Assembly (NCBI GenBank): GCA_013361095.1
Contig: JAATWA010000001.1
Coordinates: 2,520,501-2,584,500 of the forward strand
Origin: Pseudanabaena biceps
GTDB lineage: Bacteria > Cyanobacteriota > Cyanobacteriia > Pseudanabaenales > Pseudanabaenaceae
Direction: 5' to 3'
Length of the DNA stretch: 64,000 nt
Position numbers and translations under genes: made by a program. The notes beneath the pieces are model-generated. The model was not told the DNA's origin and did not search any database. It saw only the letters and a program-made list of their open reading frames with translations. Positions 44,487-52,737 of this stretch are shown here, piece by piece (position 1 is the first letter of the stretch; the number at the start of each line of letters is the position of its first letter).

Positions 44487-45149
44487 CTAATTGATTTCGG
44501 CAATTTTTTCGAGATTATAGTTGAGTTTGTCAGCGATCGCTGTCACCCAGTTTTCGTCTTGCTTAGTGTAGCTACGCGGAATATTCGCGCCCAACACCAT
44601 GACTCCTCTTACGCCCAGAGGTTGCACGATTACACCTTGAGTATTTTCTGGCAAATAATCAAACTCCACTCGTCCTGGATAAAGCTCTAATTTCACCAGA
44701 TAAACGGGCTTTTGGGTTTTCATTACTCGCGCTGCGATCGTGCCAATATTTACTTGATTGTTGTTACCTAGTATCCCCCTTCGCAAAATTGTTTGGCGAT
44801 CGTAATAAACTGCTACCACCTTAGTTACCGTATTCGTTAACAAAATATGCGAAGCCCATGCTAGTTCAGTTTTAATTGCTTCAGGTAACGATTCGGCAAT
44901 TTCTAAACCTTCTTCACCAACTAAAGTTACTGCGTCAGGTGGTTTTGGTTGGACTTGTTGCCACAATAAACCTACCAAAATCAAAACTGCACTCAACAAA
45001 ACTCCCAAGGCATCAGCACGAGACTGGCTAGGGGTAAGATTTGCGGTCACCATACGGTTAGCTAATAGGGCAACTCCACCCAATGTCCCTACTACAAGGG
45101 GCAAATATCGAATCATGCTCACTCCTTCCAAGAATCGCGATAATCGCAT
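44487..45149 (-). CDS. Cytochrome b6f cofactor assembly protein, CCB2/CCB4-like
   Basis: About 220 residues. Two N-terminal membrane helices (YLPLVVGTLGGVALLANRMV and ALGVLLSAVLILVGLLWQQV), then a soluble domain with GEEGLEIAESLPEAIKTELAWAS and VVAVYYDRQTILRRGIL. This matches the family annotated as cofactor assembly of complex C subunit B, needed to attach haem ci to cytochrome b6. The start is taken at the ATG of MRLSRFLEG; a later ATG (MIRYLPL) is equally possible. A type II repeat begins one base upstream of this ATG. Confidence 0.85.
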   Translation of the reverse strand: MRLSRFLEGVSMIRYLPLVVGTLGGVALLANRMVTANLTPSQSRADALGVLLSAVLILVGLLWQQVQPKPPDAVTLVGEEGLEIAESLPEAIKTELAWASHILLTNTVTKVVAVYYDRQTILRRGILGNNNQVNIGTIAARVMKTQKPVYLVKLELYPGRVEFDYLPENTQGVIVQPLGVRGVMVLGANIPRSYTKQDENWVTAIADKLNYNLEKIAEIN

Positions 45150-45283
45150 CAGCAATTCTCATTATAAAAATTGGTCTTTTTGAAAGTTAGCCTTAAGCTA
45201 ACTTTCAAAAAGACCAATTTTGGGGTTTTTAGCCTCAAAGATGCTGAAAACCCCAAAAATTAGTTTCACAATGAGAATTGCTG
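45150..45283. repeat. Type II repeat, complete, without target duplication
   Basis: 134 bp. Ends CAGCAATTCTCATTAT and ACAATGAGAATTGCTG. Inner hairpins: ATTGGTCTTTTTGAAAG arms, then TTTTGGGGTTTTTAGC arms. The nine flanking bases on each side do not match (TAATCGCAT and ATGATCACA), so the insertion is old or rearranged. Confidence 0.85.
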
Positions 45284-45290
45284 ATGATCA

Positions 45291-45324
45291 CACCCCTCAG
45301 ATTGCGATCGCAATCTGAGGGGTG
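45291..45324. repeat. 34-bp perfect palindrome centred on HIP1
   Basis: CACCCCTCAGATTGCGA followed directly by its reverse complement, with GCGATCGC at the exact centre and no loop. Confidence 0.75.
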
Positions 45325-45563
45325 CTAATATAATTTTTTCAGTTTGGCACAAGTCAACCTTGTATCGGCTCAGAGACAACTGTTTTGCCACGGTATCAGT
45401 AAGTAGCTAGGTGCAATTAAGTACAAAATATCAAAACCTGTGGCGATCTCTACAGGTTTTGAATCAGGTTTTTAAGTATGCCCCGCTAATTAGAGCAATA
45501 AAGTATCTCGATTCAAAAAGAATCTACTGAGTTGTTTTTTTATCCAACTTTACTAATCCAATG

Positions 45564-45661
45564 TTAATCCCTTCCCAGTCTAAAAATAGACATTAAAAAC
45601 CAAGGATTAGGGTTGCGGCGCGAAGCGCCGCAACCCTAATCCTTGGGTGGGAAGGGATTAA
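45564..45661. repeat. Type I hairpin inside an outer inverted repeat
   Basis: Hairpin 45600-45646 has perfect 22-bp arms CCAAGGATTAGGGTTGCGGC.., loop GAA. Outside it, TTAATCCCTTCCCA (45564-45577) pairs with TGGGAAGGGATTAA (45648-45661). This second layer of symmetry is not explained by the hairpin. Confidence 0.85.
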
Positions 45662-45728
45662 TAAACTTCAGTGGATTAAGCTAAGCAAAATTCAAAGAGT
45701 GCTTCGATGAGCATAAACACTCTCTCAG

Positions 45729-48410
45729 TTGGGACTAACCAAAAATTTTAGTGCTGATATGACACCATCATCCCCCTCTCGCGTAAACGACGATAGCAAA
45801 TCCACAATTGATGTGATTGCCGAAAGCGAGTCTTCGTCTGTCACGACCAAATCATTCACCGCTAATTCTCTTGTCATAGAGCGATCGCCCCATAAAACGG
45901 AACAAACAACCAGTGGTTTGGCAGTTACGTCAAGCGGTAACTTTGCTTCCGTTCTTGCTCCCCTTACGCCCGAAAAATTCAGTCAAGTTGTCAATGACGT
46001 TGAACAGCGTTTACGCATCGTAAACCAAACGCTGGGAATGCTCAACACAGATTTTGATGTGATCCTTGATGAGATGCTCCAAGCGATTCGCGGCAAAATT
46101 GGTGAGCTACTTTCTGCGGATCGCACCACAATTTTCTTGTTGGATTCTGACAAAAATCAGCTCTGGACAAATGTGCCTGACGAAAAGGGTAAGACTATTG
46201 AGATTCGCATTTCTACAGAGCCAACTAGTATCGCAGGTGAAGTTGCGACTTACAGCCGTACTGTTAATATTCCCTTTGATTTCTTTGATGATCCCCGATC
46301 AACTCAAGCCAAAAAACAATTTGATCGCACAGGCTATCGTACCTACTCGATGCTAGCAATGCCTCTTCTCAATGACAACGATCAACTAGTGGCAGTGGTG
46401 CAACTAATTAATAAGCTGCACATAATTGATCCCAGCTTACCCCTAGAAAATCGAGTTGACAATGTAGGGTTTACAGAAGAAGACCAAGCACTATTTGCCC
46501 AGTTTACGCCATCAATACGGCTAATTTTAGAAAGCTCCCAAGCTTTCTATGCGGCAGCCCAAAAGCAACGCGCCGCCGATGCCCTAATGAAAGCCGCCAT
46601 GTCTCTGGGGCAAAGTTTAGACCTAGAAACTACCTTAAAAAAGGTAATGGAAGAAGCTAAATTATTGATGAATGCCGATCGCAGTACTTTATGGTTGATT
46701 GATCGCGATCGCAATGACCTATGGACACAAATCATTAACCATGATGGAAAAACAAAAGAGCTGCGCGTCCCTATGGGCGTGGGCTTTGCAGGACGGGTGG
46801 CAGTTACAGGTGAAGTCTTAAACATTCCCTTTGATCTCTACGATCATCCCGATGCTGATAACTCTAAAAAATTCGATCAAGCCAATGGCTACCGTACCTG
46901 TAGCCTGCTTTGTATGCCGATTTTTAACTCAAATAAAGAGTTAATTGGCGTGACCCAATTGGTCAATAAAGTTCAACGCGGCGAGTTTTCAGAATATAAC
47001 CCTCAAAACTGGCCGAGCGCTCCCGATCGCTTCAAGGCGAGCTTTAACGGCAATGATGAAGAATTCATGAAGGTCTTCAACGTTCAAGCAGGGGTTGCCC
47101 TTGAAAATGCCAAGCTTTTTGCCAAGGTCAAACAAGAGCAACAAATGCAAAAAGATATTTTGCGAAGTTTGTCCGATGGGGTGATCTCCACTGACAAACA
47201 TGGCAAGATCATCGCCGCCAATGAACGCGCTTACGATTTGTTAGGTGTCAATAATGTGGTTTTAGAAGGGCGATCGGTTTATGAATTAATAAATATTGAG
47301 ACCGCTAATTTCTCTAAATGGTTTGAACTCAGTTTGACTGGGAATGACGATAAGAGTCGCAAGCAATATTATCCTGATCAGACATTGCGTTCCACCGATG
47401 GCGAGCAGCACAGCATCAATATATCGATTAATACCATGTCCGAATCTGACGAGGGCGAAGGAGTACGGGGAGCGCTAGTGGTCATGGAAGATATCAGCCA
47501 AGAAAAGCGCCTCAAAAGTACGATGTACCGCTACATGACTCAAGAGTTGGCAGAACAGCTTTTGGCGGGTGGTGATGCCAAAATGGGTGGCGATCGCAAA
47601 GAAGTATCGGTATTATTTTCAGATATTCGTAGCTACACCACGATTACAGAGTCCTACGCCGCCGAGGATGTGGTGATGATGCTAAATGAATATTTCGAGA
47701 CGATGGTAGAAGCTGTCTTTAATTACAAAGGCACATTGGATAAATATATCGGTGATGCCATCATGGCGGTGTTTGGCTCACCCTTGCCAATTCCCGATCA
47801 TGCGTGGATGTCAGTACAAACTGCGATCGATATGCGCCATCGTTTGCAAGAGTTTAATATTAAGCGGATCGAAAAGCTAAAGCCCCAAACTGCCAAAGAA
47901 TTAGACATGGCAACGATCAGGATCGGCATTGGCATCAATTCCGATACGGTGATTAGTGGCAATATTGGTTCCACCAGACGCATGGAGTTTACGGCGATTG
48001 GTGATGGCGTAAATTTGGGATCACGACTTGAAGGTGCTAGCAAGCAATATGGCACTGATGCTGTCATTAGTGAAAGCACTTACAAACTCTGTGGCGATCG
48101 CCTATGGGTAAGGGAGCTTGATCGAATTCAAGTTAAGGGTAAAAATCGACCTGTGAGCATTTATGAGCTAATTGGATTAAAATCTGATCCAATTAGTGAT
48201 AATCAGTCTCAAATTATTGAGCATTATCAATTGGGACGCGAACATTATCTCAGTCGTAAGTTTAGTAAAGCGGTAGCTGCGTTTGCCGAGGTTCTAGAAC
48301 TAGACAGCCACAACAAAGCCGCCAATATTCACATTACCCGTTGTCAGCACTTATTACTCAATCCTCCCGAAGATGCGTGGGATGGAGTCTGGAGACTCAC
48401 AGAAAAATAA
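45729..48410 (+). CDS. CyaB-type adenylate cyclase with two GAF domains and a PAS domain
   Basis: 893 residues. A polar N-terminus (~1-90), GAF-A (about 110-280), GAF-B (about 295-475; RVPMGVGFAGRVA), a PAS domain (about 490-600; ISTDKHGKIIAANERAYDLLG), cyclase domain (about 620-810) and a C-terminal TPR-like segment (HYLSRKFSKAVAAFAEVLEL). Metal Asps are in VLFSDIRSYT (Asp632) and YIGDAIMAVFG. The base-specifying Lys is present (TLDKYIGD), with Thr at the partner site (MEFTAIGDGVNLGSRLE), the CyaB pattern, so the product is cAMP. The start could be the later ATG (MTPSSPSRV). Confidence 0.92.
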   Translation: MGLTKNFSADMTPSSPSRVNDDSKSTIDVIAESESSSVTTKSFTANSLVIERSPHKTEQTTSGLAVTSSGNFASVLAPLTPEKFSQVVNDVEQRLRIVNQTLGMLNTDFDVILDEMLQAIRGKIGELLSADRTTIFLLDSDKNQLWTNVPDEKGKTIEIRISTEPTSIAGEVATYSRTVNIPFDFFDDPRSTQAKKQFDRTGYRTYSMLAMPLLNDNDQLVAVVQLINKLHIIDPSLPLENRVDNVGFTEEDQALFAQFTPSIRLILESSQAFYAAAQKQRAADALMKAAMSLGQSLDLETTLKKVMEEAKLLMNADRSTLWLIDRDRNDLWTQIINHDGKTKELRVPMGVGFAGRVAVTGEVLNIPFDLYDHPDADNSKKFDQANGYRTCSLLCMPIFNSNKELIGVTQLVNKVQRGEFSEYNPQNWPSAPDRFKASFNGNDEEFMKVFNVQAGVALENAKLFAKVKQEQQMQKDILRSLSDGVISTDKHGKIIAANERAYDLLGVNNVVLEGRSVYELINIETANFSKWFELSLTGNDDKSRKQYYPDQTLRSTDGEQHSINISINTMSESDEGEGVRGALVVMEDISQEKRLKSTMYRYMTQELAEQLLAGGDAKMGGDRKEVSVLFSDIRSYTTITESYAAEDVVMMLNEYFETMVEAVFNYKGTLDKYIGDAIMAVFGSPLPIPDHAWMSVQTAIDMRHRLQEFNIKRIEKLKPQTAKELDMATIRIGIGINSDTVISGNIGSTRRMEFTAIGDGVNLGSRLEGASKQYGTDAVISESTYKLCGDRLWVRELDRIQVKGKNRPVSIYELIGLKSDPISDNQSQIIEHYQLGREHYLSRKFSKAVAAFAEVLELDSHNKAANIHITRCQHLLLNPPEDAWDGVWRLTEK

Positions 48411-48421
48411 ATTTAGAAGAG

Positions 48422-48444
48422 GTGTCGGCGCTTTGCGCCGACAC
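48422..48444. repeat. Type I hairpin repeat, short
   Basis: 10-bp arms GTGTCGGCGC, loop TTT, 12 bases past the cyclase stop codon. Confidence 0.7.
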
Positions 48445-48482
48445 TTAATTATTCACTGTAAACCTAACCAATCAATGTCCCT

Positions 48483-48770
48483 ATGCCTGAAATTCGCTTT
48501 CAAATTACTTGGCCAGACAATTCTCAGGACTCTTGCTATTCGCCATCCTTAATTGTTAAGCAATATTTTGAGCCAGATACTGAATATGACCTTGTTGATT
48601 TTGTCGAGCGATCGCGTGAGGCATTAAATATTGCTAGCGATCGCGTTAAAGCTAAATATGGTTTTCCCTGTGGACTGGCTCTAGGACAGTTACAGGATAT
48701 CGAGGCTAAGGCTGCTCAGTATGTAGAAATGCCCCAGCCAAAAGTTAAATTTATTAAATTTAATGATTAG
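48483..48770 (+). CDS. MSMEG_0570 family nitrogen-starvation response protein
   Basis: 95 residues. PEIRFQITWPDNSQDSCYSPS, VKQYFEPDTEYDLVDFVERS, and the CGLALGQLQDIEAKAAQY tail match the small MSMEG_0570 family, named from a mycobacterial protein raised in nitrogen starvation. Biochemical role unknown. I looked for a GTA-N8-TAC site upstream and found none. ATG start. Confidence 0.8.
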   Translation: MPEIRFQITWPDNSQDSCYSPSLIVKQYFEPDTEYDLVDFVERSREALNIASDRVKAKYGFPCGLALGQLQDIEAKAAQYVEMPQPKVKFIKFND

Positions 48771-48816
48771 CTTGCATTGTGTCCACTATCTGATAAGATA
48801 TAATTCCTAATAAATT

Positions 48817-48908
48817 GGAGAGATGGCTGAGTGGACGAAAGCGGCAGATTGCTAATCTGTTGTACGGCAGGTAACTCCGTACCGAGGGTTCGAATCCCTC
48901 TCTCTCCG
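48817..48908 (+). tRNA. trnS-GCU: tRNA-Ser (anticodon GCU)
   Basis: Acceptor GGAGAGA pairs with TCTCTCC, discriminator G. Anticodon arm GCAGATTGCTAATCTGT with GCT. Long class II variable arm TGTACGGCAGGTAACTCCGTACC. T arm GAGGGTTCGAATCCCTC. CCA not encoded. Confidence 0.97.
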
Positions 48909-48932
48909 TTCACAAGCCTTGTATAGAGCGAT

Positions 48933-49166
48933 ATGAGTCTTAAACTCGCAGATAATGCCACAGGTGAAGCACCTGATGTTGATCCTAGTAAATTTACTGC
49001 TGCTGATGTGGCAGCGATCGCGGATAGGCTTGAAAGAGATGATTACTCTGATGCTTTTGAAGGGTTAAATGATTGGCATATATTGCGATCATTAGCTTTT
49101 AAAGGTTCCGATTTAGCTGAGCCTTATCGTTATCTTCTTGACCTTGAAGCTTTTGATGAATGTTAA
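48933..49166 (+). CDS. Small hypothetical protein
   Basis: 77 residues, acidic, soluble: MSLKLADNATGEAPDVDPSK, then FTAADVAAIADRLERDDYSD and a C-terminal PYRYLLDLEAFDEC. I do not recognise a family. The start lies 24 bp after tRNA-Ser; a terminator follows at once, so it may be co-transcribed with the tRNA. Confidence 0.6.
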   Translation: MSLKLADNATGEAPDVDPSKFTAADVAAIADRLERDDYSDAFEGLNDWHILRSLAFKGSDLAEPYRYLLDLEAFDEC

Positions 49167-49204
49167 AAAAACAGGCTCTGTGTAAAACACAGAACCTGTT
49201 TTTT
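49166..49204. terminator. Terminator after the small hypothetical gene
   Basis: 18-bp arms AAAAAACAGGCTCTGTGT / ACACAGAACCTGTTTTTT with one mismatch, AAA loop. Confidence 0.8.
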
Positions 49205-49215
49205 AATCCCAAAAA

Positions 49216-49246
49216 AGTATCGGCTGCGCGAAGCGCAGCCGATACT
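49216..49246. repeat. Type I hairpin repeat, compensated core
   Basis: Perfect 14-bp arms AGTATCGGCTGCGC, loop GAA; core GGCTGCGC/GCGCAGCC. Flanking A6 and T-run extend it as a terminator. Confidence 0.82.
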
Positions 49247-49262
49247 GTCTTTTTTTTGCTAA

Positions 49263-49316
49263 TACTCCTTTCCCACTAAAAGAATATGGGTTATAAAGTT
49301 AATGATTAGGGTTGCG
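49263..49316. repeat. Left copy of a 54-bp inverted repeat
   Basis: TACTCCTTTCCCACTAAAAG... to ...AGGGTTGCG. The reverse complement lies at 50591-50644 with one mismatch in 54. The pair brackets the membrane-protein gene 49358-50407. Confidence 0.9.
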
Positions 49317-49346
49317 CGGCGGAGCCGCGCAACCCTAATCATTAAC
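49298..49346. repeat. Type I hairpin repeat, variant core GCGCGGC
   Basis: Perfect 23-bp arms GTTAATGATTAGGGTTGCGC.., loop GGA. Ends 11 bp past the stop codon of the membrane-protein gene. Confidence 0.85.
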
Positions 49347-49357
49347 GGGGAAGGGAG

Positions 49358-50407
49358 CTACCTGCTAGCAGTTAGCTGGCGATATGCCCTAGACACTAAC
49401 TTATCGTTTACAAAAGTTGCGTTCATGCTCAATTCAGGAGTTGACCAGCTAACGATCACTGCGCGATCGCCAAATTTTTGATCAAAGCCTAATGCTTTAC
49501 CCTCAGCACCTAAGATGCTTGCGACTTGGTTGTAACCCATTCCCTTACTGAGACATACATAGTTTTTGAGGCTTACCGCAGGATTGCCACAACGATATTT
49601 GGCACTAGTCATGTTGGTGTCATGGTGCTGTGGTGGCAACAAAGCTAGATTAAATGACGGGGGCGAGAGGGATTCCACTAGCCATAGAGCTGCTATTACC
49701 ATCACGGCAAAAATCAACACATCTTCAATAATGGAGCGAACTAAATTGCGTTGATGACGGCGTTTGATTTGTTGAGCTTTTTCTTTAGTCCAATTTTCCC
49801 AAGGGAAGGTATCGACCCAATTAATTGTGTCATTGAACTTAGCGATCGCCAGATCTTTTACCGCAATTAATGAACCTCTAGGATCACGAATGGCGATGCG
49901 GCTAGTGGTTCTGGCGATCGCGATCGTTTGAGGACTCGTTAACCAACCTTGGATGCGCTTTACAAGGTTGCCAACTTGTGAGCTTCCTTTAGCCAATATC
50001 CCTTTGTTGCGATTATTCCCGACAATAGAGCGGCGACTATTACTATTAGTAGCTAGAGCGCTACTGGACAATGGTGGGGGAGCAGCTAGATAGGCTATGT
50101 CACGCCCCTGTGACAAAATTGGTAAATCTTCTCCAATCGCATAAAATTCCCATTCAATGCGTCTTACACCTACTAGTTGTAAGCGATTAAAATAGCGATC
50201 TATATTTTGAGTGAATTCGTTGAGGCGATCGCGATCGGTATTGGGAACTATTAGAGTAAAAGCAATGGATAGAACTTGCTGCTCAAACTTAAATTCAGTT
50301 TGTTCAGCCGCTACTAGATCCATATAATCGGAAGCTAGGCTAATCAGAACATGTTGTAATTTCTGCCAAGCCTGTCTATCTTCAAGATTTAATCGCACTG
50401 CTTTCAT
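49358..50407 (-). CDS. Membrane protein with SmpA/DUF3862-like C-terminal domain
   Basis: 349 residues. N-terminal ~130 residues are soluble (RLNEFTQNIDRYFNRLQLVG), followed by a basic linker, one transmembrane helix about residues 224-245 (IIEDVLIFAVMVIAALWLVE) and an outer domain. The end, KGMGYNQVASILGAEGKALG ... VSWSTPELSMNATFVNDKLV, follows the BLIP/SmpA/DUF3862 pattern (G-M-Y-QV..ILG..G). Function unknown. The gene is alone between two copies of a 54-bp inverted repeat. Confidence 0.65.
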   Translation of the reverse strand: MKAVRLNLEDRQAWQKLQHVLISLASDYMDLVAAEQTEFKFEQQVLSIAFTLIVPNTDRDRLNEFTQNIDRYFNRLQLVGVRRIEWEFYAIGEDLPILSQGRDIAYLAAPPPLSSSALATNSNSRRSIVGNNRNKGILAKGSSQVGNLVKRIQGWLTSPQTIAIARTTSRIAIRDPRGSLIAVKDLAIAKFNDTINWVDTFPWENWTKEKAQQIKRRHQRNLVRSIIEDVLIFAVMVIAALWLVESLSPPSFNLALLPPQHHDTNMTSAKYRCGNPAVSLKNYVCLSKGMGYNQVASILGAEGKALGFDQKFGDRAVIVSWSTPELSMNATFVNDKLVSRAYRQLTASR

Positions 50408-50590
50408 GATTTCTCCTCATCTTAGACCTTAACGTAGGTCTCATCCGTCTATGGCAACTGTTGTAATAGTTTGAATATTTGTAGTTGCGCTTGTTTGTAA
50501 CAAGCAAGATGTTACCCAAACTACTAATTTTTTTAACACGCTAAGTAAAACATCTTGATTACCTCCTATAAATCCCAAAAGGAATAGCGG

Positions 50591-50644
50591 CGCAACCCTA
50601 ATCATTCACTTTATAACCCATATTCTTTTAGTGGGAAAGGAGTA
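50591..50644. repeat. Right copy of the 54-bp inverted repeat
   Basis: Reverse complement of 49263-49316 with one substitution. The hairpin that follows the left copy is cut here to a stub (TAGCGGCGCAACCC). Confidence 0.9.
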
Positions 50645-50659
50645 AGGGCTTCGCCGTAA

Positions 50660-50722
50660 AATAAGGAACCAAATTTTTGATGGCGCGGCGAAGCCGCGCC
50701 ATCAAAAATTTGGTTCCTTATT
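50660..50722. repeat. Type I hairpin repeat, variant core, 30-bp arms
   Basis: Perfect arms AATAAGGAACCAAATTTTTG..., core GGCGCGGC, loop GAA. Confidence 0.88.
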
Positions 50723-50908
50723 AAATTGCATAACCCTAACTAACAATAGTTCGGAGATGCTTGGAGCATTTAGCGGATAGGTGTGTATAACTTCATCTAA
50801 TTAGCTTAAAAGTTAGTTAATGATGACAAGATCCTTTTTGACCCTGTGTAATGAGGTAACCGAAGTTGTAAGGTTATCTAAACATTTTAAGATGAGTCGA
50901 GGCGTTAA

Positions 50909-51778
50909 ATGCTAACAGACAGCGATCGCGTTCAGGTTTTAAGTGAAGCTCTGCCCTATATGCAGCTATTTTCAGGGCGTACCATCGTCGTCAAATATGG
51001 CGGCGCAGCTATGAAAGAAGAAAGCCTACGACAAGACGTGATCCGAGACGTTGTTACGATGTCATTTATGGGACTCCGCCCTGTGCTTGTTCATGGCGGT
51101 GGCCCTGAAATCAACACATGGCTGACTAAACTAAACATTGAGCCACAATTTATCAATGGTTTGCGTGTCACCGATGCCGCCACGATGGAAGTAGTGGAAA
51201 TGGTATTAGTCGGGCGGGTGAATAAACAAATTGTAGAGATGATCAATCTTGCGGGTGGTTCTGGAGTGGGTCTATGTGGTAAGGATGGTAATTTGATCCG
51301 CGCCCGTCCTCAGGGAAATGATGAAATTGGCTTTGTCGGTGAGGTGAGTGGCATTAATATTAGTTTGCTGACAACCTTACTCGAAGCAGGACATATACCT
51401 GTGGTTTCTAGTGTGGCTACCGATGAGACTGGTCAATCCTACAATATCAATGCTGATACGGTGGCGGGTGAGCTTGCGGCGGCTCTGGGCGCAGAGAAAT
51501 TGATTTTACTTACTGATATTGCGGGAATTCTCCACAATTACAAAGATCCTAGTACGCTCTATCGCAGTTTGACTATTCAAAAAGCGCGGGAACTGATGAA
51601 TGAGAATATTGTTAGCGGCGGCATGATCCCTAAAGTTCAGTGCTGTGTGCGATCGCTAGCTCAGGGCGTAAAGGCGGCGCATATTGTGGATGGACGAGTT
51701 CCCCATTCTCTGTTGTTAGAAATTTTTACAAATAGCGGAGTTGGCTCGATGATTGTAGCTTCTGAAACTTCGTATTAA
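50909..51778 (+). CDS. argB: N-acetylglutamate kinase
   Basis: 289 residues, full length. Phosphorylates N-acetylglutamate, the controlled step of arginine synthesis, and is the classical PII partner in cyanobacteria (glnB is at 4.7 kb). Amino-acid-kinase motifs: [30 protein letters not shown] and the C-terminal [10 protein letters not shown]. The N-terminal helix [19 protein letters not shown], typical of the arginine-sensitive hexameric form, is present. The stop codon is followed within seven bases by a type I hairpin. Confidence 0.97.
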   Translation: MLTDSDRVQVLSEALPYMQLFSGRTIVVKYGGAAMKEESLRQDVIRDVVTMSFMGLRPVLVHGGGPEINTWLTKLNIEPQFINGLRVTDAATMEVVEMVLVGRVNKQIVEMINLAGGSGVGLCGKDGNLIRARPQGNDEIGFVGEVSGINISLLTTLLEAGHIPVVSSVATDETGQSYNINADTVAGELAAALGAEKLILLTDIAGILHNYKDPSTLYRSLTIQKARELMNENIVSGGMIPKVQCCVRSLAQGVKAAHIVDGRVPHSLLLEIFTNSGVGSMIVASETSY

Positions 51779-51784
51779 CCAAAA

Positions 51785-51829
51785 CCCAAGAGAGAGTTGC
51801 GGCGCAAAGCGCCGCAACTCTCTCTTGGG
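51785..51829. repeat. Type I hairpin repeat, split by a type II element
   Basis: Perfect 21-bp arms CCCAAGAGAGAGTTGCGGCG.., loop AAA. The right outer arm TCTCTTGGG is duplicated on the far side of the inserted element. Confidence 0.88.
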
Positions 51830-51927
51830 CAGCAAGTCTCATTATGAAACCAATTTTAGGTTTTGCAGCGCCTTAGGCGCTGCAAAACCTAAAATTGGTT
51901 TCATAATGAGAACTGCTGTCTCTTGGG
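51821..51927. mobile_element. Type II miniature element, single-hairpin form, 9-bp target duplication
   Basis: Element 51830-51918 (89 bp). Direct repeats TCTCTTGGG at 51821-51829 and 51919-51927. It is almost one long palindrome: 43-bp arms from CAGCAAGTCTCATTATGAAA to the core TTTTGCAGCGCC, loop TTA, with mismatches only near the outer end. It lacks the second hairpin of the 131-bp form. Confidence 0.9.
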
Positions 51928-51966
51928 TTAATACCTTGACGCTATACTTGGATATTGCAGCATAAA

Positions 51967-52021
51967 AACCAATGAATTATGAATTGCGGTGCGATGCGCC
52001 GCAATTCATAATTCATTGGTT
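51967..52021. repeat. Type I hairpin repeat with one T-G pair
   Basis: 26-bp arms AACCAATGAATTATGAATTG.., core GCGGTGC facing GCGCCGC, loop GAT (the only loop of mixed type). Followed by a GGCGATAGTTATA box. Confidence 0.83.
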
Positions 52022-52080
52022 CTAACAAGACTGGCGATAGTTATAAATATTGCAAAAAATATAAATGCGGATTTATTTAG

Positions 52081-52689
52081 GTGAAGATTATGGATGATGA
52101 TCTGGAAACTTCCAATAATCGCTCAACTGAGGATTTTAATAATCGTGACGAACCCCCACTAGTTGCCTCTAGACTGAAGCCATTTTCTAAACTGAGATTA
52201 TCAAGGATTCGACTTCCCAGATTTAGCTCCTTTAGACTCAGCAGAACTCAATCCGATAGCTCTAGCCACAACAATGATTTTATATGGTTGTTATTGCTGC
52301 TGATCTTGATAAGTTATGCGTTTATTAGTTACTTTCTGTCGGTACTGCTAACTGTCCCTAATCAAAAATTCTTGGCGATCGCAGGTTTTGCGATTGTGGC
52401 AACATTACCAATCATTAGTGCTTTTTCTGATTTTGGACTGCTCAAATGGGGATATTTGCTCAGTGGGTTTTTAATTGTGGGTGGATTAATCTTTCTGACT
52501 AATGCTCCATTTAATTTCACTTTTTTGGCAATCATGGCATGGGCTGGATTAACCGCGATCGCTTTTGTGGGTGATTTTCTAACTAAAAGGCAAAAGCTAT
52601 GGAAAGTAATTGGCATCTTGACAATTACTTGCTTAATGGGCTTAGGGATTGGTTATCAAATATGGCGATTAGCATCATCATGGAAATAA
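52081..52689 (+). CDS. Four-helix membrane protein of unknown function
   Basis: 202 residues from GTG, or 199 from ATG at 52090 (MDDDLETSNN), which I prefer. A charged, Ser/Arg-rich N-terminus of ~70 residues is followed by four or five hydrophobic helices (LLLLLILISYAFISYFLSVL, IAGFAIVATLPIISAF, GYLLSGFLIVGGLIFLT, FLAIMAWAGLTAIAFVG, GILTITCLMGLGIGYQIW). Likely a thylakoid or plasma-membrane protein. I do not recognise the family. A shared terminator separates it from rpmF. Confidence 0.7.
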   Translation: MKIMDDDLETSNNRSTEDFNNRDEPPLVASRLKPFSKLRLSRIRLPRFSSFRLSRTQSDSSSHNNDFIWLLLLLILISYAFISYFLSVLLTVPNQKFLAIAGFAIVATLPIISAFSDFGLLKWGYLLSGFLIVGGLIFLTNAPFNFTFLAIMAWAGLTAIAFVGDFLTKRQKLWKVIGILTITCLMGLGIGYQIWRLASSWK

Positions 52690-52704
52690 ACTGCATATCC
52701 TAAT

Positions 52705-52733
52705 AAAAAAAGCGAGCTTAGCTCGCTTTTTTT
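52705..52733. terminator. Bidirectional terminator between the membrane protein and rpmF
   Basis: Perfect 13-bp arms AAAAAAAGCGAGC / GCTCGCTTTTTTT, loop TTA; A7/T7 tracts on both sides. Confidence 0.9.
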
Positions 52734-52737
52734 ATAC

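Larger units (their letters stand above)
45156..45728. other. Repeat region between CCB and the GAF cyclase
   Basis: Holds a type II element, a HIP1-centred 34-bp palindrome, a CAAAACCTGT hairpin (45431-45462) and a type I hairpin with an outer TTAATCCCTTCCCA repeat. No gene seen. Confidence 0.5.
50408..50908. other. Region upstream of argB
   Basis: 501 bp with the right copy of the 54-bp inverted repeat (50591-50644), a long type I hairpin (50660-50722) and ~180 bp of argB leader. No gene seen. Confidence 0.5.
51779..52080. other. Region between argB and a membrane protein
   Basis: 302 bp almost filled by a type I hairpin, a type II element inserted in its outer arm, and another type I hairpin. 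Confidence 0.6.

Noticed and set aside
45141..45292. Target duplication around the type II element near CCB
   Set aside because: The nine bases on each side do not match.
48411..48482. NtcA site before the MSMEG_0570-type gene
   Set aside because: No GTA-N8-TAC is present in the short leader.
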